Shown here one piece after another: positions 1 to 6,659 of a stretch of 9,179 bases of DNA; the first letter of the stretch is position 1, and every line of letters starts with the position of its first letter. A program made the position numbers and the translations under genes. This DNA is from Alphaproteobacteria bacterium MarineAlpha10_Bin3 (GTDB lineage: Bacteria; Pseudomonadota; Alphaproteobacteria; UBA8366; GCA-2717185), in assembly GCA_002937525.1 (NCBI GenBank), contig PTKA01000031.1, positions 1-9,179 of the forward strand. The letters are read 5' to 3'. Below the pieces are notes generated by a model. That model saw only the letters and a program-made list of their open reading frames with translations, searched no databases and was not told the DNA's origin.

Positions 1-86
1 CGGAAAACGTGACGCGCCAGCTATCCTTGCCCGAACGCGCGGGCTTCAAGGCGTTCCTGAACAAACACGGATTCCGCCTCGATTGA
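1..86 (+). CDS. C-terminal end of an unidentified protein (partial)
   Basis: An open frame entering from the left edge (first full codon at 3) ends with TGA at 84-86. It encodes 27 residues, finishing in FLNKHGFRLD. Third codon positions are rich in G and C, as in the neighbouring genes, which supports real coding. The fragment is polar and amphipathic with no motif I can name, so no function is proposed. Its last 41 bases overlap the 3' end of the convergent MFS gene. It could be a chance open frame, but the coding-like composition makes a true gene end somewhat more likely. Confidence 0.45.
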   Translation, partial: ENVTRQLSLPERAGFKAFLNKHGFRLD

Positions 87-1254
87 CCGACCGGCGCAGC
101 ACCAAACAAAGCGGGATGGTCAAAAAGATGACACAGCCGATCACCGCCATCGTGACCGGAATATCGAATACATCGCCAAGCAGCCCATAGCCCAGCGGCG
201 CCAGAATGCCGCAGACCGAACCCAGCGTATAGAACAGCCCGAAGGCCCGCTGCTGGCGGTTTTCGTCGACCAGATCGCCGATCGTGCCGTACAGCACCGA
301 CGAGGTGCCGTTCAACGCAACACCGATGAACGGCAATAAAAAGAACGCCGCCATGTTCGGCAGCCACAATATCGTGAGGATACCGATCCCGGTGCCAAGT
401 TCGGTCAAAACCACGGTGCGGATGACGCCGATGCGGTCGGCAAGAAACCCGCAGGCCAGCTTGCCGACCATCCCGCCGGAAAAAACCATGACGACGGCAA
501 GTGCGGCCCAGCTCTCCGCCAGCCCTCTTTCAATCAGCAGGAAGGCGACGAAGGTCAGGAAGCCGGTGCGCGTACTGGCGTCGAATATCGCGATGCCGCA
601 TAACGCGGCGAATCCGGTGCGGTCGCGGATGCCCCAGCCCTGGCCCGCTGGCGACGCGCCGGAACGCGCCGCTCTGTCCGGCGCGCCGGCAACATCGAGC
701 GACCGCAGCGCATAATACAGCGCGATGCCGGCGATCACGCCGCTTACCCCGGCCGCCTGGACCGTGACATTCCACGAATAACCGGTGCCGATCGCCAGGC
801 TGGTCAATCCGGCGAAGGTGAGCTTGCCGACATCGCCAAAAAAATTATAGGTGCCCAGTGCGCCGCGACGCCGGTCCGCGCCATAGGCGGCGGAGACCAT
901 CGACGAACATAGCGGATGCTGCACCGCATTGCCGCAGCCGGCTAAAAACAGCACCATCAATAAGGACAGATACCCGGCGCTAAATCCGAGCAACAGATAC
1001 GCCGCCCCGGCCCCTATCGTGCCGAGCGCAAGAAGCCCCCGCCCGCCAAGGCGTTCGGCCAGCAATCCGGCCGGCAACTGAAAACCGGCCATGGCCATCT
1101 TGTTGGCGGCGCGTACCAGACCGACTTCGGCGTAAGACAGCCCAAAACTCTGCGCCAGCAGCGGCAACAGCGGGTACAGCATATCGAGCATGCCGTCATG
1201 CTGGATATGGGTGCCGCAGCAAACCGCAAGAACCTGGCGTTGCCTGGGCATCAC
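46..1254 (-). CDS. MFS transporter, 12-helix, Fsr/YfcJ-like in general layout
   Basis: This is an inner-membrane secondary transporter of the major facilitator superfamily, 402 residues, the usual length for 12 helices. Hydrophobic segments run through the whole protein. The loop between helices 2 and 3 carries a motif-A-like stretch (LAERLGGRG, about residues 65-73), and its counterpart in the second half reads GFLADRIG (269-276), so the two-fold repeat is visible. GNAVQHP (108-114) recalls the G-N-x-x-x-H-P signature of fosmidomycin-resistance-type MFS proteins; this is a resemblance, and the substrate is unknown. The frame opens with GTG at 1254 followed at once by ATG at 1251, and either could be the start. 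The stop codon of the upstream fusion enzyme is only six bases away, so the two are probably co-transcribed and translationally coupled. The transporter may carry a substrate or product of that enzyme. The last 41 bases overlap the convergent gene end at the left edge. Confidence 0.9.
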   Translation of the reverse strand: MMPRQRQVLAVCCGTHIQHDGMLDMLYPLLPLLAQSFGLSYAEVGLVRAANKMAMAGFQLPAGLLAERLGGRGLLALGTIGAGAAYLLLGFSAGYLSLLMVLFLAGCGNAVQHPLCSSMVSAAYGADRRRGALGTYNFFGDVGKLTFAGLTSLAIGTGYSWNVTVQAAGVSGVIAGIALYYALRSLDVAGAPDRAARSGASPAGQGWGIRDRTGFAALCGIAIFDASTRTGFLTFVAFLLIERGLAESWAALAVVMVFSGGMVGKLACGFLADRIGVIRTVVLTELGTGIGILTILWLPNMAAFFLLPFIGVALNGTSSVLYGTIGDLVDENRQQRAFGLFYTLGSVCGILAPLGYGLLGDVFDIPVTMAVIGCVIFLTIPLCLVLRRSVNRGGIRVCSGTP

Positions 1255-1260
1255 CCGCCG

Positions 1261-2664
1261 CTAGCCCGCGTCGGCGAGTCGGATGACCGGGCCGTCGGCG
1301 ACCTCGAACCATTGGGTATCGTCATCGGTCCCGTCGTCGTAGCGCAGGACAAAACACTCCGAAGGCCGGTCCAGCGCGGTAAAGGGATGATGCCAGACAT
1401 CCGGACGATAGGTCACCCCCTGGCTGGCGTCGGCGACGAAGGCTTGCAACTGGTTGATGCGTGGGTCGCCATTATCGGCCCGTGGCGCAACAAGGACCAG
1501 ATAGCGCCCGAGATCGTGCGGAATGAAGGTCTGCGACGAATAGGGATGACGCTCCATCCATTTCACCCGCAGCGGCATCGCCGTTGGCGCATTGCGGGAC
1601 AGGGTCGGCGCCAGACGCGCATGGTCGCGGCGATTTTCCATCGCCGCCGCAAGGTCGTCCCGCGTGCCGGGCGATCCGGCGCCAAGCACGATGACATCGC
1701 CGAACGGCGCAAACGGCGCGGCATCGAGCCGCCGCGCCACGATCCCCCCCGCATCGCCCCCCACCGCGCCGGCGAATTGCCGGCCGGGCAGCGCGTCGCG
1801 GTAGATGACCAGCGCCTGCTCCAGCGTCCGGCCGGGATCGAGGGTTTCGCGGGTTTCGCGGGCAATCGGCGTGCGATGCAGCATGGCGAACATCTCGGCG
1901 GCGCCCCGGTGAAAGCCGGTCGGCAGGCCGGCCTGCGCAAAGGTCGCCGCGATCTCCTCCATCTCGCCGATCCAGCGCCCGGCATCGACCGGCAAGCGCG
2001 GCACCATGCGCCGCATATCGGCTTCGACCGCGGGCCGGCTACTTGCCAGTTCGCTCAACAATGGCTCGCTCAATCCCATGGCTTCGGCCGTGACCAGCGC
2101 GGCTGCATAAAGCGTCCAGGTCCCCTTCGTGAGCGCCGCGTAACACATCTTCATGGCCGAGGCGCGGCCAATTTCCGGGCCCATCTGACGCACCGAAATT
2201 GACCCGCAATCGAGCGCCTGGAGCAGCGGCGCGTCACCACCGCTGACATAGAAACGGGTTGGCGATGGCGCCTTGCCGGGCGGCGGACCGACGATCCCGG
2301 CATCGACGAACGCGCCGCCGCTATTTGTTACCACCGCCGCAATTCGCCGGGCGGTCATCGGCGAGATGGCGTTGCAATCGGCATAGCACGGCGCACGCTC
2401 CACAGATTGCATCGCTTCGGCCACCGCGCCAGCGGATTCCAGCGCCGCCGAGGGCGGCATGATCGACAGGATCAAATCCGCCCGCTCGACCAGAACTTCC
2501 AGGGTCGGCACGGCTTCGAGCCCGCCTGCCGCCGCCAGCTTTTGCGTGCGCCGGCTGCGCCCCGCCAGGCAGGTGATGACGGTAAGCCCGTGACCGGCCA
2601 GCGCGCGCCCGACCGCGTGGCCCATATCGCCGGGGCTCAGTATCGCCACGGTCTTGATCGCCAT
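1261..2664 (-). CDS. Fusion protein: DUF1932 NAD(P)-dependent oxidoreductase + ureidoglycolate lyase (AllA-like) domain
   Basis: This cytoplasmic protein of 467 residues has two enzyme domains. Residues 1-295 form a 6-phosphogluconate/beta-hydroxyacid-dehydrogenase-like unit. They include a Rossmann start (ILSPGDMGHAVG, 8-19), a VDAGIVGPPP segment (120-129) and a helical DUF1932-type C-terminal part with SAMKMCYAALTKG (169-181), where Lys172 is a candidate catalytic lysine. After a short Gly/Ala-rich linker (about 296-307), residues 308-467 match ureidoglycolate lyase: FAPFGDVI (318-325), MERHPYSSQTFIP (370-382), QAFVADASQGVTY (407-419) and VWHHP (423-427). AllA-family enzymes split ureidoglycolate into glyoxylate and urea; the DUF1932 substrate is unknown. 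The ATG at 2664 is chosen because AGGGG lies six bases upstream and the Rossmann strand begins just after it. An in-frame ATG at 2721 would add 19 residues. The MFS gene follows after six bases. No frame break is seen at the junction. Domain calls are firm; the joint role is inferred. Confidence 0.9.
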   Translation of the reverse strand: MAIKTVAILSPGDMGHAVGRALAGHGLTVITCLAGRSRRTQKLAAAGGLEAVPTLEVLVERADLILSIMPPSAALESAGAVAEAMQSVERAPCYADCNAISPMTARRIAAVVTNSGGAFVDAGIVGPPPGKAPSPTRFYVSGGDAPLLQALDCGSISVRQMGPEIGRASAMKMCYAALTKGTWTLYAAALVTAEAMGLSEPLLSELASSRPAVEADMRRMVPRLPVDAGRWIGEMEEIAATFAQAGLPTGFHRGAAEMFAMLHRTPIARETRETLDPGRTLEQALVIYRDALPGRQFAGAVGGDAGGIVARRLDAAPFAPFGDVIVLGAGSPGTRDDLAAAMENRRDHARLAPTLSRNAPTAMPLRVKWMERHPYSSQTFIPHDLGRYLVLVAPRADNGDPRINQLQAFVADASQGVTYRPDVWHHPFTALDRPSECFVLRYDDGTDDDTQWFEVADGPVIRLADAG

Positions 2665-2890
2665 ATCCATCCCCTGTCCAACGCCGCCGGCTATCTTATC
2701 GGGCCTGCGCTGCGCCGTCATTCGACTTCAACGGCCAGCCCTGCGAATGCATCGGCGACGAGGCCGAACCGGTCGTATTTGGGTGGCTGGAAGGGACAAT
2801 AAAGCTCGCGCCAAAGTGATAATTCCTCTACACTATAGTAGATAGCGGGAATTTGCGCCGAATGGTTTCATTTGGTCCGGATTTTCGCGG
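2665..2890. other. Divergent intergenic spacer between fusion enzyme and XRE regulator
   Basis: These 226 bases separate two divergent genes and should hold both promoters. The part from about 2800 to 2890 is AT-richer than its surroundings. It contains the perfect 8-base palindrome ACTATAGT (2832-2839), which reads as TATAGT, a possible -10 element, on both strands. It is flanked by CTAC/GTAG half-sites (2828-2841). I could not find a convincing -35 partner at 16-18 bases on either strand. An XRE repressor encoded next door could bind here, but that is a guess. The half near the enzyme (2720-2815) looks like coding sequence in composition, yet has no good start codon on either strand. Confidence 0.35.
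2671..2675 (-). promoter_or_regulatory. Shine-Dalgarno site deciding the start of the fusion enzyme
   Basis: On the minus strand AGGGG is followed by six bases and then ATG (2662-2664). The in-frame ATG at 2668-2670 directly abuts AGGGG and is too close. The more distant ATG at 2719-2721 has no comparable site. Confidence 0.6.
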
Positions 2891-3388
2891 ATGTTAGAAA
2901 ACTGGATTGGAACATTGATCCGAAAGTCATTCCACCCCATCGATACTCATGTGGGCAAACGTGTGCGCATACGGCGCAAAATCCTGTCGATGAGCCAGAC
3001 CAAGCTCGGCGACGCCATTGGTCTCACATTTCAGCAAATTCAAAAATACGAACGCGGCGCGAACCGGATCGGGGCAAGCCGGCTGTTCGAATTGAGCGAA
3101 GTGCTCGACGTTCCCGTATCGTATTTTTTCGACGATTTGCCCGAAGACCTGCGTGCCCTTTCCGGTCGCCAGCAGGATCCATCCATGCCGAGCGACCCGC
3201 TGGGCGAACCGATTTCCCTGGAGTTGGTGCGCGCTTATGCCAAGATCGAAAATCCCGTAACGCGAAAATCCCTGTTCAATCTCGCCAAGGCCCTGGCGAA
3301 AAAAATTCCAAGCCGGCCCGGTAACACCAAGCGCCGGGTCTTCGTCAGCGCGGCGCCAGCCGTTCGACCGCATCGCGGAGTTCGGTGA
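2891..3388 (+). CDS. XRE-family helix-turn-helix transcriptional regulator
   Basis: This DNA-binding regulator has 165 residues. The HTH_XRE domain spans about residues 18-80 (HVGKRVRIRRKILSMSQ, then KLGDAIGLTFQQIQKYERGA, then SRLFELSEVLDVPVSYFF). The wording GLTFQQIQKYERG followed by FFDDLPED is typical of a group of alphaproteobacterial XRE regulators of about 130-150 residues. A second conserved patch, ELVRAYAKIENPVTRKSLFNLAKALAK, at about 110-136, also fits that group. The final 29 residues are basic, look unconserved and include the overlap with the convergent ChaC gene, so the tail may be a late extension. The start at 2891 has only a weak ribosome site, but no better in-frame ATG precedes the HTH. 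It is divergent from the fusion-enzyme operon, which it may control; this is positional inference only. Confidence 0.9.
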   Translation: MLENWIGTLIRKSFHPIDTHVGKRVRIRRKILSMSQTKLGDAIGLTFQQIQKYERGANRIGASRLFELSEVLDVPVSYFFDDLPEDLRALSGRQQDPSMPSDPLGEPISLELVRAYAKIENPVTRKSLFNLAKALAKKIPSRPGNTKRRVFVSAAPAVRPHRGVR

Positions 3389-3950
3389 ATTCGTCGGCGC
3401 TAAAACCGAGATCGCGCAGGGCTTTCAGGGTCTTGTCGAAATAGTCCCGGCAGGCGCCGAATTTGCCGCGCGCCGCCGCAATCCGCCGCGCAGTCTGCGC
3501 CGTGCATAGACCGGCGGCGTATTGCGGATGCGCCGTATCGACGACGAATGCCAGCGCCGGCAAGCGCCCCGCTTCGGTCTCCAGCGAAACCCAGAGCGGA
3601 TGGTAGACGCCGGTCCACATTTCCCGCATCCAGAGCGCTTCCAGACCGCTCTGGCGCGCCGCCGGCGCAATGCGCAACGCAACACCGCGACAAGCCGCAT
3701 CCGCATCGGGCAGCAATCCCAGGCCGAGACCGGGATTGTCGGGCGTTCCCCTGGCATGCGCGGTCCAAACGCAAAAGCTGCGCCGGTAGGCGCGCAAGGT
3801 GGCCGGGCGGCGCGCCGCGACACGAAAAGCGCTGTCCCACATCAACGAACCATAGCCGAACACCCAAATTTCATCCGGCTTACCGGCCAATGTCCGCATC
3901 AGGCTATTGCGGCGACTTTCGGACGCCAGCGGCGCGAAGGGTCCGGGCAC
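3345..3950 (-). CDS. ChaC-type gamma-glutamylcyclotransferase
   Basis: The enzyme is predicted to cleave glutathione (gamma-glutamyl peptides) in the cytoplasm to 5-oxoproline and Cys-Gly. The family signature FGYGSLMW is at residues 31-38. The catalytic glutamate is probably Glu110 in LWMREMWTGVYHP, which matches the LWKREM-type segment of E. coli ChaC. FVVDTAHPQY (135-144) is a further family block. The length of 201 residues is slightly short of E. coli ChaC. The frame begins with GTG at 3950, without a strong ribosome site; ATG at 3899 (residue 18) is a plausible alternative that keeps the whole fold. The 3' end overlaps the convergent XRE gene by 44 bases. With a glutathione S-transferase two genes away, a local link to glutathione turnover is possible but unproven. 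Confidence 0.88.
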   Translation of the reverse strand: MPGPFAPLASESRRNSLMRTLAGKPDEIWVFGYGSLMWDSAFRVAARRPATLRAYRRSFCVWTAHARGTPDNPGLGLGLLPDADAACRGVALRIAPAARQSGLEALWMREMWTGVYHPLWVSLETEAGRLPALAFVVDTAHPQYAAGLCTAQTARRIAAARGKFGACRDYFDKTLKALRDLGFSADEFTELRDAVERLAPR

Positions 3951-3974
3951 GCTCAGGTCACCGACGCATTAAAC

Positions 3975-4040
3975 TGTGGCGATGGGGTGGACGGCTCCTG
4001 GCCCCCGGCACCTCATTGTGCCTGTGGTTATGTGGCGATG
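3975..4040. repeat. Pair of 10-base direct repeats (TGTGGCGATG) in the ChaC/permease gap
   Basis: TGTGGCGATG occurs at 3975-3984 and again at 4031-4040, inside the 93-base gap between the ChaC gene start and the permease stop. A small hairpin, GGCAC-6-GTGCC, lies between them at 4007-4022 but has no T run, so I do not call it a terminator. The repeats may be regulator half-sites or chance. Confidence 0.35.
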
Positions 4041-4043
4041 CGA

Positions 4044-5873
4044 TCACAAGCCGTAATACCACGGCGCGAACAGGCTGAAGGTGATCCACAACAAGACAAT
4101 CAACGGCATGCCGACGCGCACGAAATCGAAAAACCGGTAACCGCCCGGCCCCATCACCAGCAAATTGGTCTGATATCCGACCGGCGACGCGAACGAACAG
4201 TTGGCGGCGAAAACCACGGCGACGGCGAACGGTTCGACCGGCGCGCCAATCGAATGGGCGACGCCGACCGCAATCGGCGTGAACAGAACCGCCGTCGCCT
4301 TGGTGCTAAGCACGTTCGACAGCAGTGCTACCAGGGTGAAGAAGACGGACAGCACGACCGCGTGCGACGCATTACCCACCGCCGCCAGCATCGTGTCGGC
4401 CAGAAAATCGGCGCCGCCGGTTTCCTGCAACGCCGCCCCCAGGGCCAGTGCGGCGGCGATCAGGAAGACCAGTTGCCGGTCCAGCGCCCGCATCGCATCG
4501 CGCACCCCCATCACGCCGGTCGCGACCATGGCGACGGCACCGCTAAGGGCGGCGATCGAAATCGGCAGCAGCCCGGTCGCCGAAGCGGCAACGACGGCGA
4601 AAAAGATCAGCCCCGCGCGCCTGGCGTGATGCACGGCCGGGATGTCCTCGGCCGACCATTCCATCAGCACCGCATCGTGGTTGCCGCGCAGCGCCCTTAT
4701 ATCGTCGCGCCGGCCCTGTACCAGCAAGGTATCGCCGGCTTCGAGCCGGATTTCGGTCAGGCGGCGGCGCAGCAACTGGCTACGCCGCTGGATGCCGATG
4801 ACGATACAATGATGCTTGTAGCGAAAACCGATATCTTCCAGCGTCCGGCCGATCATGGTGGAACCGGGCGTGACCATGATTTCGGCCAGCACCTGACCGC
4901 CGATCAGCCAGCGCTCGGGCGATTCAACCTCGCCTTCGAAACGCGGATGCAGCGCCACCGGATCGGATTTCACTGCTTGCGCCAGCGCTTCGCGCGAGGC
5001 GCCGACGACGATCACATCGCCGGCTTGCAAGGTCACGCCGTCGAACGGTGGTAAGAAGGCGTGTTCTTCGCGCTGCACCAGCAACAGGCCAAGATCGGCC
5101 AATTCGGCTGGCGCACCGTCCGAAAATCCGGCACCGTCCAGGGTCGCACCCTCGGCCACCGTGATCTGGGCGATGAATTGCCGGTTGTCGGGGGCCAGGG
5201 ATTGCGCCATGTCGGAATGGTCCGGCAGCAGGCGCGGTGCAATGGCAAGCAGATAAACCAGACCGACGCTGGCCAGAACGATGCCGGGAATCGTGAAGTC
5301 GAAAAAACCAAAAGGCCGTTCGCCCAACTGAACCAGCGCGCTGGACACCAGAAGGTTGGTCGAGGAACCGATCAAGGTCGTCATGCCGCCCAGCATGGCC
5401 GCGAAACTGAGCGGGATCAGCAGGCGGCTGGGCCGCCGGCCGATGCTCAGCGAAATCGCCTGCATGATCGGGATGAAAATGACCACGACCGGAATATTGT
5501 TCAGCACCGCGCTGACCACCAGCACCGCGCTCAACGCCATGGTCACGGTTGCAACCGGGCTGCCGCGCCCCGCCGCCAGGACCAGGGCGGCACCCTTGTC
5601 GAGTGCGCCGGTGCGTTCCAGCGCATCGCCGATAACCAGCAGCCCCAGCACGGCGATCAGCGCCGGATTGGCGAAGCCCGACAGCAGCCGAACCGCATCG
5701 AGCCGGTTGACACCCTGCGCGCCGTCGACCGGCAGCACCTGAAACAGCACCATAAGAGCGCACAGGACGCCCAGCGACGTGACTTCGAGCGGCAGTTTCT
5801 CCGAGGCGTACAACACCAGAGAGACAACGATAAGGGCGAACACGGCCGCCATCTGAACGGTTGCAATTTCCAT
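4044..5873 (-). CDS. SLC13/DASS-type permease with two RCK_C (TrkA-C) domains
   Basis: This inner-membrane anion transporter has 609 residues, the usual size for the SLC13 group with central RCK_C insertions. The N-terminal membrane half (1-215) includes NNIPVVVIFIPIM (125-137) and GSSTNLLV (169-176). Two cytosolic RCK_C/TrkA-C domains follow at about 230-305 and 325-400, each ending in an AGDxxxV strand pattern. The C-terminal membrane half (417-609) includes LSNVLSTKATAVLFTP (518-533) and SPVGYQTNLLV (563-573). The paired Ser-Asn-Thr-type motifs are those that bind substrate and Na+ in the family. Known members carry dicarboxylates, sulfate or other anions; this sequence does not settle which. 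The ATG at 5873 has GGAAG close upstream. The gene is divergent from the GST gene across a 75-base spacer. Nearby tartrate/malate metabolism makes a dicarboxylate plausible, by inference only. Confidence 0.93.
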   Translation of the reverse strand: MEIATVQMAAVFALIVVSLVLYASEKLPLEVTSLGVLCALMVLFQVLPVDGAQGVNRLDAVRLLSGFANPALIAVLGLLVIGDALERTGALDKGAALVLAAGRGSPVATVTMALSAVLVVSAVLNNIPVVVIFIPIMQAISLSIGRRPSRLLIPLSFAAMLGGMTTLIGSSTNLLVSSALVQLGERPFGFFDFTIPGIVLASVGLVYLLAIAPRLLPDHSDMAQSLAPDNRQFIAQITVAEGATLDGAGFSDGAPAELADLGLLLVQREEHAFLPPFDGVTLQAGDVIVVGASREALAQAVKSDPVALHPRFEGEVESPERWLIGGQVLAEIMVTPGSTMIGRTLEDIGFRYKHHCIVIGIQRRSQLLRRRLTEIRLEAGDTLLVQGRRDDIRALRGNHDAVLMEWSAEDIPAVHHARRAGLIFFAVVAASATGLLPISIAALSGAVAMVATGVMGVRDAMRALDRQLVFLIAAALALGAALQETGGADFLADTMLAAVGNASHAVVLSVFFTLVALLSNVLSTKATAVLFTPIAVGVAHSIGAPVEPFAVAVVFAANCSFASPVGYQTNLLVMGPGGYRFFDFVRVGMPLIVLLWITFSLFAPWYYGL

Positions 5874-5890
5874 GATCTTCCAGTCGCGCT

Positions 5891-5919
5891 ATAATGGTTT
5901 ATCGAACAAAATTCGACAA
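5891..5919 (-). promoter_or_regulatory. Possible sigma-70 promoter of the SLC13 permease
   Basis: On the minus strand TTGTCG (5914-5919) and CATTAT (5891-5896) are separated by 17 bases. The leader to the ATG at 5873 would be only about 10 bases, with GGAAG inside it, which is unusually short and lowers confidence. On the plus strand the same area reads TATAAT (5890-5895), a good -10 for the GST gene (leader about 47 bases), but its -35 position has no recognisable match. AACTT-CGA-AAGTT (5929-5941) is a small inverted repeat in the same spacer. Confidence 0.25.
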
Positions 5920-5948
5920 GTTTTGGTTAACTTCGAAAGTTACTGGCC

Positions 5949-6650
5949 ATGACTCGAATTCTCTACGAACTCACCGGCAGCGAAAACCGGCGCTTCAGCC
6001 CGTATTGCTGGCGCACCCGGATGGCGCTGGCGCATAAGGGACTGGCTTGCCAATACGAACCCTGCGGCTTCACGCAGAAGGACAAGATCGCGTTTAGCGG
6101 CCACCAATCCTATCCCGTGCTGGTGGACGGCGACGCGGTGGCCACGGATTCCTGGGATATCGCGTGCTACCTGGATGACAATTACCGCGACGCGCCCAGC
6201 CTGTTCAACGACGGCGGCGATGGCGGCGGCCGCGCCATGGCCTATTTCATCAATAGCTGGACCGACACACAGCTACATCCAGCAATCCTGCGCACCATCA
6301 TATTCGATGTCTACAAGCACTTGCTGCCCGAAGATACCGATTACTTCCGGACCAACCGGGAGGCCCGCTTCAAATGCACGCTGGAGGAGATGGCCGCCGA
6401 ACAGGACGCGCGCGGCGGCGAACTGCCACGGATTTTCGCGCCATTACGCAATCTGTTGACGCGCCAGGACTGGATTGGCGGTGCGGCGCCGGCTTACGGC
6501 GACTATATCGTGTTCGGCGCGCTGCAATGGGCGCGTTGCGTTAGTCCCTACCCCATCGTGCCGCCCGGCGACCCGGTCCATGAATGGCGCGGCCGCATGA
6601 TCGCGCTGCATGACGGGCTCGCGGACACGGTGCCGCATTACGACTATTAA
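5949..6650 (+). CDS. Glutathione S-transferase family protein, beta-etherase (LigE/LigP)-like
   Basis: This cytoplasmic protein of 233 residues has the two-domain GST fold. In the N-terminal thioredoxin-like domain, RFSPYCWRTRMALAHKGL (15-32) carries the SPYxWRT signature of LigE-type beta-etherases. YPVL (55-58) supplies the cis-proline, and DSWDIACYLD (67-76) is the glutathione-binding Asp/Ser helix. An all-helical C-terminal domain follows, with YGDYIVFGALQWAR at about 178-191. Known LigE and LigP cleave beta-aryl ethers with glutathione, but most members of this branch have no proven substrate. A Cys follows SPY where LigE-type proteins usually have Val. The ribosome site at the ATG is weak. 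The gene converges on the EamA gene, their stops being nine bases apart with no clear terminator hairpin between them. Family assignment is firm; etherase activity is not. Confidence 0.9.
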   Translation: MTRILYELTGSENRRFSPYCWRTRMALAHKGLACQYEPCGFTQKDKIAFSGHQSYPVLVDGDAVATDSWDIACYLDDNYRDAPSLFNDGGDGGGRAMAYFINSWTDTQLHPAILRTIIFDVYKHLLPEDTDYFRTNREARFKCTLEEMAAEQDARGGELPRIFAPLRNLLTRQDWIGGAAPAYGDYIVFGALQWARCVSPYPIVPPGDPVHEWRGRMIALHDGLADTVPHYDY

Positions 6651-6659
6651 GCGCGCATA

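Noticed and set aside
1842..1864. Tandem repeat of a GGGTTTCGC unit inside the fusion gene
   Set aside because: Two copies within coding sequence, giving repeated Arg-Glu-Thr codons. It is an ordinary local duplication with no sign of function.
1198..2202. Plus-strand open frame of 334 codons opposite the fusion enzyme
   Set aside because: Antisense to strongly conserved lyase and dehydrogenase motifs, with Arg/His-rich composition and no family resemblance.
2872..3324. Plus-strand open frame overlapping the XRE gene in another frame
   Set aside because: The XRE frame holds an unmistakable helix-turn-helix, while this one lacks any motif.
4007..4022. GGCAC/GTGCC hairpin considered as a terminator of the SLC13 gene
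   Set aside because: The stem is only five base pairs and no T run follows on the minus strand.
3522..5054. Plus-strand open frame of 510 codons spanning the ChaC start and half of the SLC13 gene
   Set aside because: It lies opposite two well-recognised genes, crosses their boundary, is dominated by Arg, Gln, His and Gly, and shows no domain. It is an antisense shadow from high-GC codon use.
6651..6659. Possible bidirectional terminator between the GST and EamA genes
   Set aside because: The nine-base gap and its flanks do not form a stable hairpin that I can draw.
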